DNA of 64,000 nucleotides, from the NCBI GenBank assembly GCA_965218715.1, contig CBDCLY010000027.1, positions 62,001-126,000 on the forward strand, read 5' to 3'. Under the pieces are notes generated by a model. That model saw only the letters and a program-made list of their open reading frames with translations, made no database searches and was not told the origin of the DNA. The translations under genes and the position numbers were made by a program. Shown piece after piece: positions 28,801 to 36,843 of this stretch; position 1 is the first letter of the stretch, and every line of letters begins with the position of its first letter. This DNA is from CBDCLY01 sp965218715. Lineage in GTDB: Bacteria > Bacteroidota > Bacteroidia > Flavobacteriales_E > Vicingaceae.

Positions 28801-31800
28801 AGCATTTCTCAACCTACCCAATTGCAAGGCACAGCAACTACCTCAACCAATGTTAGTTGCAATGGAGGATCAGATGGATCGGCAAGCATATCAGGAACAG
28901 GCGGATCAAGTCCTTATACTTATTCATGGAGCAATGGCGCGACATCTTCTTCTGTCTCTAGCTTGTCAGCGGGCACATATACAGTAACCATTACAGATGC
29001 GAATGGATGTACATTAAGCAATGCAACAAGCATTTCTCAACCTACCCAATTGCAAGGCACAGCAACTACCTCTACCAATGTTAGTTGCAATGGAGGATCA
29101 GATGGATCGGCAAGCATATCAGGAACAGGCGGTTCAAGTCCTTATACTTATTCATGGAGCAATGGCGCAACTAATTCAACAGCAAGTAGTTTGGCAGCGG
29201 GCACTTATACCGTCACCATTACAGATGCGAATGGCTGTACTTTATCAAATACAACAACTGTTACAGAGCCAACAGCAATTGGTACAAGCATTACAGCACA
29301 GAGCAATGTAAGTTCCAATGGAGGAAGCGATGGTTCAGCTACAGCGGCAGGATCTGGTGGAACAGGGGCTTATACCTATTCATGGAACAATGGAGCAACT
29401 ACTGCAGCTGCTTCGAGTTTGTCAGCAGGCACCTATACGGTAAGTGTAACGGATGGCAATGGATGTGGACCAGCAACAACAACAGTTACAATTACAGAAC
29501 CAGCAGTTTCAGTTGCAGTTTCTATTAGCGCTCAAAGTAATGTAAGCTGTAACGGAAGCTCCGATGGAGGTTTAACAGCAAGCGCATCAAGTGGCACAAC
29601 TCCTTACACCTATGCATGGAGCAATGGAGCAACATCATCAACAATCAATGGATTATTTGCAGGCACTTATACTATAACAGTAACAGATGCAGCAGCCACC
29701 ACAGCAACTGCGAGCGCAACGATCACTCAACCCACACAATTACAAGGAACTGCTTCAACGTCAACGAATGTAAGTTGTAATGGGGGAACCGATGGATCAG
29801 CAAGCATTTCAGGAACAGGCGGCTCAAGTCCTTATACTTATTCATGGAGCAATGGCGCAACTAATTCAACAGCAAGTAGTTTAGCTGCAGGAACTTATAC
29901 CGTTACCATTACAGATGCGAATGGCTGTACTTTATCAAATACAACAACTGTTACAGAGCCAACAGCAATTGGTGCAAGCATTACAGCACAGAGCAATGTA
30001 AGTTCCAATGGAGGAAGCGATGGATCTGCAACAGCCGCAGGTTCTGGTGGAACAGGAGCATATACTTATTCATGGAACAATGGAGCAACTACTGCCACTG
30101 TTTCAAGTTTGTCAGCAAATACTTATACTGTAAGTGTAACCGATGGAAATGGATGTGGACCCGTAACAACAACTGTTACAATCACAGAACCATCTGCAAT
30201 CGTAGCAAGCATTGCCGTAGACTCTAATGTGAGCTGCAATGGAGGTTCAGATGGTGGAGCAACAGCAAGTGGTAGTGGGGGCTCAAGTCCTTATACTTAT
30301 CTTTGGAGTAATTCTGCTACATCTGCAAGTGTAACTGGAGTTACAGCGGGGACCTATACAGTAACAGTAACTGACAACAGTGGAACGACCGCAACCGCAT
30401 CAGGAACGATCACTCAACCCACACAATTACAAGGAACTGCTTCAACGTCAACGAATGTTAGTTGTAATGGAGGAACCGATGGATCAGCAAGCATATCAGG
30501 AACAGGCGGCTCAAGTCCTTATACTTATTCATGGAGCAATGGCGCAACTTCTTCAACAGCAAGTAGTTTAGCTGCAGGAACTTATACTGTTACCATTACA
30601 GATAACAATGGATGTACTTTATCAAATGCGACAACAGTTACAGAACCAACGGCATTAGTTGTAAGCATTACAGCACAAAGTAATGTAAGTTCCAATGGGG
30701 GAAGCGATGGATCAGCAACAGCAGCTGGATCTGGTGGAACAGGGGTTTATACCTATTCATGGAACAATGGAGCAACTACCGCAACTGTTTCGAGTTTGTC
30801 AGCAGGCACCTATACGGTAAGTGTAACGGATGGCAATGGATGTGGACCAGCAACAACAACTGCAACAATTACAGAGCCAGCGGCAAATCTATTGGCATCT
30901 ATGGCAATTGACAGCAACGTGACTTGCAATGGAGGTTCAGATGGTGGAGCAACAGCAAGTGCAAGTGGTGGCTCAAGTCCTTATACTTATTTTTGGAGTA
31001 ATTCTGCTACAACAGCAAGCATTACAGGAGTTACTGCTGGAACATATACGGTAACGGTAACAGATAATAATGGGATTTCAGCTACAGCAAATGGAACAAT
31101 CACTCAAGGGAGCGCTGTTCAAGTTTCTCCATTTCAAATTACTCAAACAAGCTGTGCTGGTAACGATGGTTCAATTTTAGTTACTGGCATAGGAGGTGTG
31201 ACACCATACACTTACAATTGGAGTAATAGTGATACAGGAAGTTTCATTGGAGGCCTAGTAGTTGGAAATTACATGGTTACAGTAAGTGATGCGAATGGTT
31301 GTACAGATGTTGGTTCTTACAATGTAACAAAGAACTTCTCAGCATGCAATGTAGTAACCAACTTAAGAACACATTTTATTCAAGATGTATCTGCAGTTTA
31401 CAGATGGGACACTGTTCCAAATGCAAAACTTTATAAAGTGGTTTGGAAAGTTGCAGGAACTAACGGTTGGACCAATCAGGTAATTAAACATGTACCAAAC
31501 GGTTATTTCCCTGTTTCTGGCTTAAGTCCAAGTACAAGTTATGTTTGGTCAGTTATGGTGAAATACAATTCAGGAGAATGGTCTGGATTGGCAGAAGGAG
31601 AGCGATTCACAACATTAGCATCTCCATGTTTAAACCCATTAGGCTTGACTACTTCGCCAGTACAAGGAAGTCAAGCTAAATTGAATTGGACAACTGCGGT
31701 TGGAGCAAAATCATATCGTATTCGATATAGAGCTCAGGGAGCTGGATCATGGAATCAGACACACGTGAGTAATGGGAACTCATTTAAATGGATTACAGGT

Positions 31801-32211
31801 TTAAATACCTCTACTACTTATGAATGGGAGATTAAATCGGTTTGTAACTTTGGAAACTCTTCTGGAAATAGATGGAGTGCAACACAAACATTTACAACTG
31901 GACCTAATCCAAGTTCTGGCCAATTTGCATTCAATGGTGAGAATCAGCATGAATTAACCATACCATTGAGTGTATCAATTTATCCTAATCCTAATCAAGG
32001 GAACTTTAAGTTAATAGTTGAAGGAGAAGACCTTGAAAGTGCTAGAATTAAAATCAGCAACTTAACAGGAGTAAGTGTCTTTGAAGGTAGATTAAACACT
32101 AAAGGAGGAGCTACAGGGCAAATAGAAATGAATGGGCTTGCGAAAGGAGTTTATTTAGTTTCTGTTATTAGCAACTCTGAACAGCAATTTAAAAGAATAA
32201 TTGTTCAATAA
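25813..32211 (+). CDS. Giant secreted T9SS adhesin: two beta-propellers, 13 SprB repeats, 2 FN3, sorting domain
   Basis: A 2132-residue protein. Signal peptide MKLFKNLLSLTITCFALGAFAQ. About 60-425: delta-60-type propeller repeats (GTLDNTWGTSGVLSF, SDGKILGIGYAD). About 435-580: a domain resembling the BNR-associated N domain (ILEVVIHADGDLTPYTVSNF). About 590-850: YWTD/LDL-receptor-type propeller (KLYWADSGTG, KVYWSDNASG, MVYWSNDASG). About 855-1840: 13 SprB repeats (NGGSDGSAS...PYTYSWSNGAT...AGTYTVTITDANGC). Two fibronectin III domains follow. The last ~80 residues form a type A T9SS sorting domain (SIYPNPNQGNFKL ... KGVYLVSV). Expected at the cell surface in adhesion or gliding, as for SprB. 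The long frame is free of stops despite repeats. Confidence 0.92.
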   Translation: MKLFKNLLSLTITCFALGAFAQPGQIDCHYADYGQYISQYNGEAIASRAVDVYESGTHSGKFVTANYQRSGSGNRDLVIYRFNADGTLDNTWGTSGVLSFNYGISTTNNTASGIAVLSNDKVVVVGYDYNGSGRIGTVALINSNGTLDTGFDSDGKKTFAFGSTQDYFYDVAPMSDGSFVIAYRTENGTSIDGAAVRINQTGGVVWNTAINWNTNTGSEYFEAAECIAVKGDTVYVGGWSGNSTASSSIAMLNSSGALITSFDGDGKKVFDIDGTETSEGLNDIEILSNGDLILASDGRPGGVESMNVVKMGKTGTLDTSFDGDGIFSWASNTTGDFHIYGVEVQSDGKILGIGYADTTSNVDDYVVFRLNTNGALDASYGTGGVKTWDMGFDLPDQAYDAHLNLQENLIVVGHTGASSSSNVYSMMVLNDESETQTICAGIALQDTAPAILGDEDIILEVVIHADGDLTPYTVSNFAFNTTGTTSTADITEAKLYYTGLENNFSNGTQVGSTVSNPDGSFNFNVSQAIVGGPNHYWLVYKVASGATAGNDLDAQFTQFTLSTIGAQTPAITNPSGTSQITDPYSPKLYWADSGTGYDHIMRSDTSGANSIEIVPSIGSGRWLALDLTNEKLYIVETSADLIYTCDLDGSNLSTWKSSISSPGGIAIDNTRGKVYWSDNASGVEAIYVADLDGSNTSTLTSGTTNSIAQLSIDEKANDLYIMDSSHDAIYKYDIDGSSMSTFKTLGGSPDGVFADTVSNMVYWSNDASGFDHIKKSAFDGTGETTVYSGLNNPKGIWIFDGKLYYGDSSDDGIFLGDINGGATTKIYNPSTTASNIYQPIVSPALSPPVTPISVAISSSSNPSCFNGNNGSLTATASDGTTPHTYLWSTGASTSTISGLSAGTYTTTVTDAGGITATASSTLTQPTQLQGTATTSTNVSCNGGSDGSASISGTGGSSPYTYSWSNGATSSSVSSLSAGTYTVTITDANGCTLSNATSISQPTQLQGTATTSTNVSCNGGSDGSASISGTGGSSPYTYSWSNGATSSSVSSLSAGTYTVTITDANGCTLSNATSISQPTQLQGTATTSTNVSCNGGSDGSASISGTGGSSPYTYSWSNGATNSTASSLAAGTYTVTITDANGCTLSNTTTVTEPTAIGTSITAQSNVSSNGGSDGSATAAGSGGTGAYTYSWNNGATTAAASSLSAGTYTVSVTDGNGCGPATTTVTITEPAVSVAVSISAQSNVSCNGSSDGGLTASASSGTTPYTYAWSNGATSSTINGLFAGTYTITVTDAAATTATASATITQPTQLQGTASTSTNVSCNGGTDGSASISGTGGSSPYTYSWSNGATNSTASSLAAGTYTVTITDANGCTLSNTTTVTEPTAIGASITAQSNVSSNGGSDGSATAAGSGGTGAYTYSWNNGATTATVSSLSANTYTVSVTDGNGCGPVTTTVTITEPSAIVASIAVDSNVSCNGGSDGGATASGSGGSSPYTYLWSNSATSASVTGVTAGTYTVTVTDNSGTTATASGTITQPTQLQGTASTSTNVSCNGGTDGSASISGTGGSSPYTYSWSNGATSSTASSLAAGTYTVTITDNNGCTLSNATTVTEPTALVVSITAQSNVSSNGGSDGSATAAGSGGTGVYTYSWNNGATTATVSSLSAGTYTVSVTDGNGCGPATTTATITEPAANLLASMAIDSNVTCNGGSDGGATASASGGSSPYTYFWSNSATTASITGVTAGTYTVTVTDNNGISATANGTITQGSAVQVSPFQITQTSCAGNDGSILVTGIGGVTPYTYNWSNSDTGSFIGGLVVGNYMVTVSDANGCTDVGSYNVTKNFSACNVVTNLRTHFIQDVSAVYRWDTVPNAKLYKVVWKVAGTNGWTNQVIKHVPNGYFPVSGLSPSTSYVWSVMVKYNSGEWSGLAEGERFTTLASPCLNPLGLTTSPVQGSQAKLNWTTAVGAKSYRIRYRAQGAGSWNQTHVSNGNSFKWITGLNTSTTYEWEIKSVCNFGNSSGNRWSATQTFTTGPNPSSGQFAFNGENQHELTIPLSVSIYPNPNQGNFKLIVEGEDLESARIKISNLTGVSVFEGRLNTKGGATGQIEMNGLAKGVYLVSVISNSEQQFKRIIVQ
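28591..29046 (+). repeat. Two tandem 228-bp SprB repeat units, nearly identical
   Basis: The unit beginning CAATTGCA recurs at 28591, 28819 and 29047, exactly 228 bases apart (76 residues). From about 28614 to 28843 the sequence matches the copy 228 bases downstream with no visible difference, synonymous sites included. This implies a recent duplication or active homogenisation. The third copy diverges after about 29130. Confidence 0.85.
29047..31105 (+). repeat. Three-fold higher-order repeat, each about 687 bp (three SprB units)
   Basis: Start markers of the type-1 unit (CAATTGCAAGG or CAATTACAAGG) fall at 29047, 29737 and 30424, a period of 690 then 687 bases. Each block contains the same ordered trio of SprB variants: PTQLQGT type, then ITAQSNVSSNGG type, then a unit ending ATITQ/GTITQ. 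Blocks differ at scattered sites, so they are older than the 228-bp duplication beside them. Confidence 0.8.
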
Positions 32212-32230
32212 TAGAACAATTAATGCAAAG

Positions 32231-32260
32231 AAAAAGGGAACCAATCGGTTCCCTTTTTTT
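32231..32260 (+). terminator. Bidirectional terminator between giant gene and TfoX-N gene
   Basis: Stem AAAAAGGGAACC/GGTTCCCTTTTT with loop AATC, flanked by A and T runs, so it can work in both directions. It serves the giant gene (stop 32211) and reaches the stop codon of the convergent gene. Confidence 0.85.
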
Positions 32261-32618
32261 ATTTCTTTTTGGAGGATTTTGCAAGAGGATTGAAATCCAA
32301 ACAAAGTTCTAACCACTTGTCGAGGTCGTTTTCTAAATCGTAGCCATTTGGCAATACATAAACAAAGTCTTTCATCCTTTTTCCAGTGAAATCCATTGGA
32401 ACACAAACTTCATTATCAACATGAATTTGGGCTTGTGCTTGTCCAATTCGAAGCATCAATAAGTCACACTCCTTTTTTTTGTCAAAGTGGGTTCCGCAAA
32501 ACATTTTATCATCAACCATGAAGCACATTCCTCCCATCATTTTTTTCTGAAGAAAACTCAATTGTTTGTCTTCTAGAAAACGGTTAATTCGATCGCAAAG
32601 AAACTCTGAATAAGGCAT
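32259..32618 (-). CDS. TfoX N-terminal domain protein
   Basis: A 119-residue single-domain protein. KKMMGGMCFMVDDKMFCG and VLPNGYDLENDLDKWLELCLDF match the TfoX_N family, which folds like an alpha/beta sandwich. Stand-alone members are widespread and without a proven role; full TfoX regulates competence in gammaproteobacteria, but this protein lacks the C-terminal half. It lies 18 bases downstream of the SDR gene on the same strand and may share its transcript. Confidence 0.8.
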   Translation of the reverse strand: MPYSEFLCDRINRFLEDKQLSFLQKKMMGGMCFMVDDKMFCGTHFDKKKECDLLMLRIGQAQAQIHVDNEVCVPMDFTGKRMKDFVYVLPNGYDLENDLDKWLELCLDFNPLAKSSKKK

Positions 32619-32636
32619 GTTTAATTGTTCTAATGC

Positions 32637-33416
32637 TTATAAGCAGGTAGTTCTTCCACCATCAACAGGAAGGTTGATCCCATTAATATAGCTAGCCGCT
32701 GGGGAGGCTAAAAATGCTGCAGCAGCTGCCACTTCTTGTGGAGAAGCAACTCTTTTCATAGGAACAGCATTCTCAAAATCTTTTAAAATATCATCTGAAG
32801 ATTTCCCAGTTTTGTTTGCTTTGTTGTCGATAATACTAGACAGCCTTTCTGTTGAAGTGGCACCTGGCAAAACATTATTAACTGTAATGCCATATTGCCC
32901 CAATTCATTGGCCATGGTTTTAGACCAATTGGCTACAGCTCCTCGAACAGTGTTAGAAACACCTAATCCATTAAGAGGTTGTTTTACAGAGGTAGAGATG
33001 ATATTAATAATTCTGCCATAACCAGACTCAATCATGCTGTCTTTGCAAGCTTGAACCAAGGTGTGATTGCATAGCAAGTGCATGGAAAATGCATTGCTAA
33101 ACTCATTTACTTCAGCAGTCGTAATTGGCCCTCCAGGAGGACCTCCTGTATTATTTATTAAAATGTGAACTGGTTTCTTCAAATTACTTAAACTGCTCTT
33201 AAGTTCATCTAAATTGCTAAAGTCGGCAACAAGAATATTATGTTCTTGTTGTCCATTGTTGGAAAGAGCAAGCTTACATTTTTTTAGCTTCTCTTTGTTC
33301 CTGGCTAAAAGGCAAACATTTGCTCCCATTTTTGCCAATTCCATGGCAATCGCATTTCCAATTCCAGCGGTACTTCCACAAACTAACGCGTTCTTATTGC
33401 TTAAATCTAAATCCAT
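32637..33416 (-). CDS. Short-chain dehydrogenase/reductase with atypical active site
   Basis: A 259-residue Rossmann protein. The cofactor loop is CGSTAGIGNAIA (G-x3-GIG form), and NNTGGPPGG replaces the usual NNAG. Where classical SDRs have S...Y-x3-K, the sequence reads IISTSVKQPLNGLGVSNTVRGAV. The Tyr is thus replaced by Ser and the Lys by Arg. As I recall, a bacterial BKR-like SDR subgroup shares this SN-x2-R pattern, so it is a subfamily trait rather than damage. It is divergent from the kynurenine-pathway pair with 86 bases between; a role there is possible but unproven. Confidence 0.83.
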   Translation of the reverse strand: MDLDLSNKNALVCGSTAGIGNAIAMELAKMGANVCLLARNKEKLKKCKLALSNNGQQEHNILVADFSNLDELKSSLSNLKKPVHILINNTGGPPGGPITTAEVNEFSNAFSMHLLCNHTLVQACKDSMIESGYGRIINIISTSVKQPLNGLGVSNTVRGAVANWSKTMANELGQYGITVNNVLPGATSTERLSSIIDNKANKTGKSSDDILKDFENAVPMKRVASPQEVAAAAAFLASPAASYINGINLPVDGGRTTCL

Positions 33417-33502
33417 AATATAAATTTGAATTCAAATTTAGTCATTCTCTTAATTGGTTAGTATTAATCTTATTACCTTAGGGGTTCAATAAATTAAATA
33501 CC

Positions 33503-34027
33503 ATGGCAATACGAAAACCATTTGATTTTAAGAACTGGATAGATGAACATAGGCATTTGCTAAAACCTCCCGTTGGGAATAAAATAGTTTATGAAGATGC
33601 AGACTTTATCGTAATGGTGGTTGGTGGGCCCAATGCACGAAAAGACTATCATTTTAATGAAGGAGAGGAGTTTTTTTATCAACTAGAAGGAGACATTGTT
33701 GTAAAAATTCAAGAAGAAGGAAAGGCGGTTGATGTGCCAATTAAAGAAGGAGAAATTTTTTTGCTACCACCAAGAATACCGCACTCCCCAAATAGAAGTG
33801 AAAACTCTATCGGCTTGGTAATTGAACAAAAAAGAAGAGAGGGTGAGCAAGATGGGCTATTGTGGTTTTGCGAAAACTGCAATCATAAATTATTTGAATC
33901 CTATTTTAAACTAGACAGCATAGTAAAAGATTTTTTGCCAGTTTTTAAACAGTTTTATGGAAGTGAAACACTTAGAACTTGCGACAAATGCAATAAGGTT
34001 ATGGAAGCTGATCAACGATTCGTATAA
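33503..34027 (+). CDS. nbaC: 3-hydroxyanthranilate 3,4-dioxygenase
   Basis: A 174-residue cupin dioxygenase that opens 3-hydroxyanthranilate to 2-amino-3-carboxymuconate semialdehyde. Metal ligands lie in DYHFNEGEEFFYQ (His and Glu) and in the HSPNRSE segment (second His). The C-terminal rubredoxin-like knuckles CENCNHKLFE and CDKCNKVM are the extra iron site seen in bacterial enzymes. The length matches the bacterial family. ACMSD follows after two bases, so both steps are made from one message. Confidence 0.93.
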   Translation: MAIRKPFDFKNWIDEHRHLLKPPVGNKIVYEDADFIVMVVGGPNARKDYHFNEGEEFFYQLEGDIVVKIQEEGKAVDVPIKEGEIFLLPPRIPHSPNRSENSIGLVIEQKRREGEQDGLLWFCENCNHKLFESYFKLDSIVKDFLPVFKQFYGSETLRTCDKCNKVMEADQRFV

Positions 34028-34029
34028 GG

Positions 34030-35046
34030 ATGGACAAACTATTAACAGTAGACATACATACTCACATTTTACCAGGGAACATTCCAAATTTTAAAGAGAA
34101 ATTTGGATATGGAGGTTTCATTCATTTAGATCATCATAAACCTTGCTGTGCAAGAATGATGAAAGATGACCACTTTTTTAGAGAGGTTGAAGACAATTGC
34201 TGGAGCCCTGAAGCTAGAATGAAAGAATGCAATTCCCAGCATGTAGACGTTCAGGTCTTATCCACCGTTCCTGTAATGTTCAGTTACTGGGCAAAACCAA
34301 CCGACACATTAGAGGTGGCGAAGTTTTTAAACGACCACATAGCGGATATTGTACTTTCTTATCCAAAGCGTTTTATTGGCTTAGGCACTTTGCCTATGCA
34401 GGCGCCAGATCTGGCCATTCAAGAATTAAAGAGATGCAAGGAAATTGGACTAAAAGGCATACAAATTGGCTCTCATATCAACGATTGGAACCTTAACGAC
34501 CCAAATGTATTCCCAGTCTTTGAGGCTTGTCAAGATTTAGAGATGGCAGTTTTTGTCCACCCATGGGACATGATGTCTAAAAGCAAAATGGAACGCTATT
34601 GGCTGCCTTGGCTGGTAGGAATGCCTGCAGAGTCTTCTCTTGCAATCTGTTCCATGATATTTGGTGGAGTGTTTGAACGACTTCCAAACCTTAAGGTGGC
34701 ATTTGCTCACGGTGGGGGATCTTTTCCGGCGACTATTGGCAGAATTGAACATGGCTTTAATGTTAGACCAGATTTGGTGGCAATTGACAATAACATTAAC
34801 CCTAGAGATTACCTAGGAAAGTTTTACCTTGATTCTTTAGTGCACGATCCCGCAATGCTTAAATACATTATTGATTTAGTTGGCATGGATAAAGTTGCGC
34901 TCGGAACTGATTACCCATTTCCTTTGGGTGAATTGGAACCAGGACAGCTTATTCATAGTATGCCTTACAGCAATGATGAGAAATTAAAGCTCTTAAGCGA
35001 AAATGCCTTCGATTGGCTTGGGTTAAAATCTGCAAATTTTAAATAA
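34030..35046 (+). CDS. nbaD: 2-amino-3-carboxymuconate-6-semialdehyde decarboxylase (ACMSD)
   Basis: A 338-residue amidohydrolase-fold decarboxylase. The metal-binding HxH is in VDIHTHILPG, a further His in VFVHPWDMM, another in FAHGGGSFPATIGR with the conserved Arg, and the Asp ligand in LGTDYPFPLG. It converts the product of the preceding dioxygenase to 2-aminomuconate semialdehyde, diverting the kynurenine pathway from quinolinate/NAD toward breakdown. It forms a two-gene unit with nbaC. The later enzymes of 2-aminomuconate degradation are not in the window. A strong terminator follows. Confidence 0.93.
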   Translation: MDKLLTVDIHTHILPGNIPNFKEKFGYGGFIHLDHHKPCCARMMKDDHFFREVEDNCWSPEARMKECNSQHVDVQVLSTVPVMFSYWAKPTDTLEVAKFLNDHIADIVLSYPKRFIGLGTLPMQAPDLAIQELKRCKEIGLKGIQIGSHINDWNLNDPNVFPVFEACQDLEMAVFVHPWDMMSKSKMERYWLPWLVGMPAESSLAICSMIFGGVFERLPNLKVAFAHGGGSFPATIGRIEHGFNVRPDLVAIDNNINPRDYLGKFYLDSLVHDPAMLKYIIDLVGMDKVALGTDYPFPLGELEPGQLIHSMPYSNDEKLKLLSENAFDWLGLKSANFK

Positions 35047-35050
35047 AAAA

Positions 35051-35075
35051 AGCCCCACTGATGCGGGGCTTTTTT
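35051..35075 (+). terminator. Bidirectional terminator after ACMSD gene
   Basis: AGCCCC/GGGGCT stem flanked by A6 and T6 runs (loop of 8 bases, ACTGATGC). It can also terminate the convergent beta-barrel gene ending at 35087. Confidence 0.85.
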
Positions 35076-35086
35076 ATTCTTATCGT

Positions 35087-35698
35087 TTAAAATTGGAAAG
35101 CAGCAAAGAATTGCAGCACACCATTTTTAATGTCATTTTCAACTTTTTGAGTGGTGGTGGTTTGAACATTATTTACCGAAGTAACTACTGCTTGTTCGTA
35201 ATCTTCACCAACACTTACAAGGCTAGCGGTATACCTGAACCCAAAAGAAAGGCCAACATTAGTAAGTAACTCTATCCCTGCTGCTGCAGCCAAGTCAAAA
35301 TCTTTTAAATTGTCTTTATAGTCTGTTGTAACACCTCCTGAAGTTGCGTCAGATGATAGTAGGTAACTAAACTGGGGGCCAGCGTGAATACTAAAATGAC
35401 TGAATTTTACTTTTGCCAAAACAGGCACATCTATGTAAGTCATTTCAAGTTTAAAAAACTCATCATCCGCACCTTTTACAGAATAAAGCAACTCAGGTTG
35501 AAGAACAAAAAATTCTGTAAACTCAATGCCAACAAGTGCTCCAGCATGATAACTTAATGCTGGGTCAAGAGATCCCACATCGCCATTTACAGTTGAATAA
35601 TTAACTCCAGCTTTTAATCCTAGTTTAATGTCTTGAGCATTTAAATTGCCTATTGCAAAGGCAAATATCGAGCATAACAATAGTGTAGACTTTTTCAT
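35087..35698 (-). CDS. PorT-family outer-membrane beta-barrel protein
   Basis: A 203-residue protein with signal peptide MKKSTLLLCSIFAFAIGNLNAQ. After it come LGLKAGVNYSTVNGD and amphipathic strands (FFVLQPELLYSVKG, SIHAGPQFSYLL, LSFGFRYTASL), ending in an aromatic residue (FFAAFQF). This is the outer_membrane beta-barrel 2/PorT-like plan of eight strands. Such proteins are numerous in Bacteroidota and mostly of unknown role. A TATATTTG box precedes the start. Confidence 0.82.
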   Translation of the reverse strand: MKKSTLLLCSIFAFAIGNLNAQDIKLGLKAGVNYSTVNGDVGSLDPALSYHAGALVGIEFTEFFVLQPELLYSVKGADDEFFKLEMTYIDVPVLAKVKFSHFSIHAGPQFSYLLSSDATSGGVTTDYKDNLKDFDLAAAAGIELLTNVGLSFGFRYTASLVSVGEDYEQAVVTSVNNVQTTTTQKVENDIKNGVLQFFAAFQF

Positions 35699-35708
35699 GT
35701 TTTTTTTT

Positions 35709-35716
35709 CAAATATA
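35709..35716 (-). promoter_or_regulatory. Probable -7 promoter element (TATATTTG) of the beta-barrel gene
   Basis: Read on the minus strand, TATATTTG is an exact TAnnTTTG match 10 bases before the ATG at 35698. A TTTTGG lies upstream but closer than the normal -33 spacing. Confidence 0.4.
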
Positions 35717-35718
35717 AA

Positions 35719-36843
35719 CTAATCAAGCCAAAAGGATTGAATGAATTCATCGGCAATTATCCAATGTTGTTCCTTTAAGACAATTTGTTTTTCGTCAACA
35801 CTATCAAAAGCACTTTCTTTGTGTGAGAGCTTATTTTTAAAATGATGAACTATTGATGGGCTAAAATTCTTTTCTAATTGATCAATATTTAATCCCCACT
35901 TTGTCCTAAATGAAGTAATCAATAAATCGTGATACCTATCTTTCTCACTTAACTCCTCTGTTTCGAATGCCATCCTACCATCCATTATTTTCTTCAGATA
36001 GATGGAATTATTTGAGACATTCCAAAGGCGTTCTTCTCCATTAAAAGAATGTGCAGAAGGACCAATTCCTAAGTAATGACTTTCTTTCCAATAAGAACTA
36101 TTGTGTAAACTTGTTTTGCCTGGTTTTGAATAATTTGATACTTCATAATGCTGGTAACCACTTTCAGTTAATCTGGCCTTTATTAAATCATACTGAGAAA
36201 GTGTTTTGGTTTCTCCCAAAACCTTTATTGCATTGCTTTTTATCAAATGATGCAAGTGGGTATTTTTTTCAATACTTAAAGCATAGGCCGAGCAATGTGG
36301 AACCTTTAAGTCTAGAAATTTGGTTACATTTTCTTCCCATAATTTTAATGTACTCCCTGGGATTCCAAATATTAAATCTAAACTGATGTTGGTAATGCCA
36401 AGGTCTTGCGCCATTTGGGTCGCTTGAACTGCCTCCATTCCAGTGTGGGCCCGATTCATGAATTTTAAATCAGCATTGTGGAAAGATTGAACCCCAATAC
36501 TAAGTCGGTTAACACCACAATTTATCAGACCTTCTATTGTGGATTTAGTCAAGTCATCAGGGTTGGCTTCTAGTGTGACTTCAAGCAATTGCTTGCACGA
36601 AAATGTTTTGTGAATTTTGTTAAGTATACTAGCTATCGATTTGTGCGACAATAAAGAGGGAGTTCCTCCACCAAAATAAACACTGTTGATCTGTTTCGAT
36701 TTTAAAAAACTAGATCGAAGCCCAATTTCTTTGAGGATGGCTTCCACCATCATCTCTTTCTTCGAAGTATTTGTTGAAAAATGAAAATCGCAGTAGGTGC
36801 AAGCCTGCTTACAAAATGGAATATGAATGTATATTCCTGCCAT
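35719..36843 (-). CDS. hemW: Radical SAM heme chaperone HemW
   Basis: A 374-residue protein that begins MAGIYIHIPFCKQACTYCDFHFS. The C-x3-C-x2-C cluster motif is directly after IHIPF, the hallmark of HemW rather than HemN. Other segments are VYFGGGTPSLL, TLEANPDDLT, RLSIGVQSFHNADL and GIGPSAHSF. It binds heme and delivers it to membrane proteins; it does not oxidise coproporphyrinogen. Its start overlaps the 3' end of the histidine kinase gene by 35 bases, which suggests co-transcription. Confidence 0.93.
   Translation of the reverse strand: MAGIYIHIPFCKQACTYCDFHFSTNTSKKEMMVEAILKEIGLRSSFLKSKQINSVYFGGGTPSLLSHKSIASILNKIHKTFSCKQLLEVTLEANPDDLTKSTIEGLINCGVNRLSIGVQSFHNADLKFMNRAHTGMEAVQATQMAQDLGITNISLDLIFGIPGSTLKLWEENVTKFLDLKVPHCSAYALSIEKNTHLHHLIKSNAIKVLGETKTLSQYDLIKARLTESGYQHYEVSNYSKPGKTSLHNSSYWKESHYLGIGPSAHSFNGEERLWNVSNNSIYLKKIMDGRMAFETEELSEKDRYHDLLITSFRTKWGLNIDQLEKNFSPSIVHHFKNKLSHKESAFDSVDEKQIVLKEQHWIIADEFIQSFWLD

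Noticed and set aside
28793..29311. Open frames in the second frame of the SprB array (and at 30380-30571)
   Set aside because: They repeat with the same 228-base period as the coding frame, have no start context or signal, and arise only from its codon composition.
28591..31105. Regular direct repeats that could be mistaken for a CRISPR or non-coding tandem array
   Set aside because: The repeats are in-frame coding units (multiples of 3, period 228 or ~687 bases), with no short conserved repeat separated by unique spacers.
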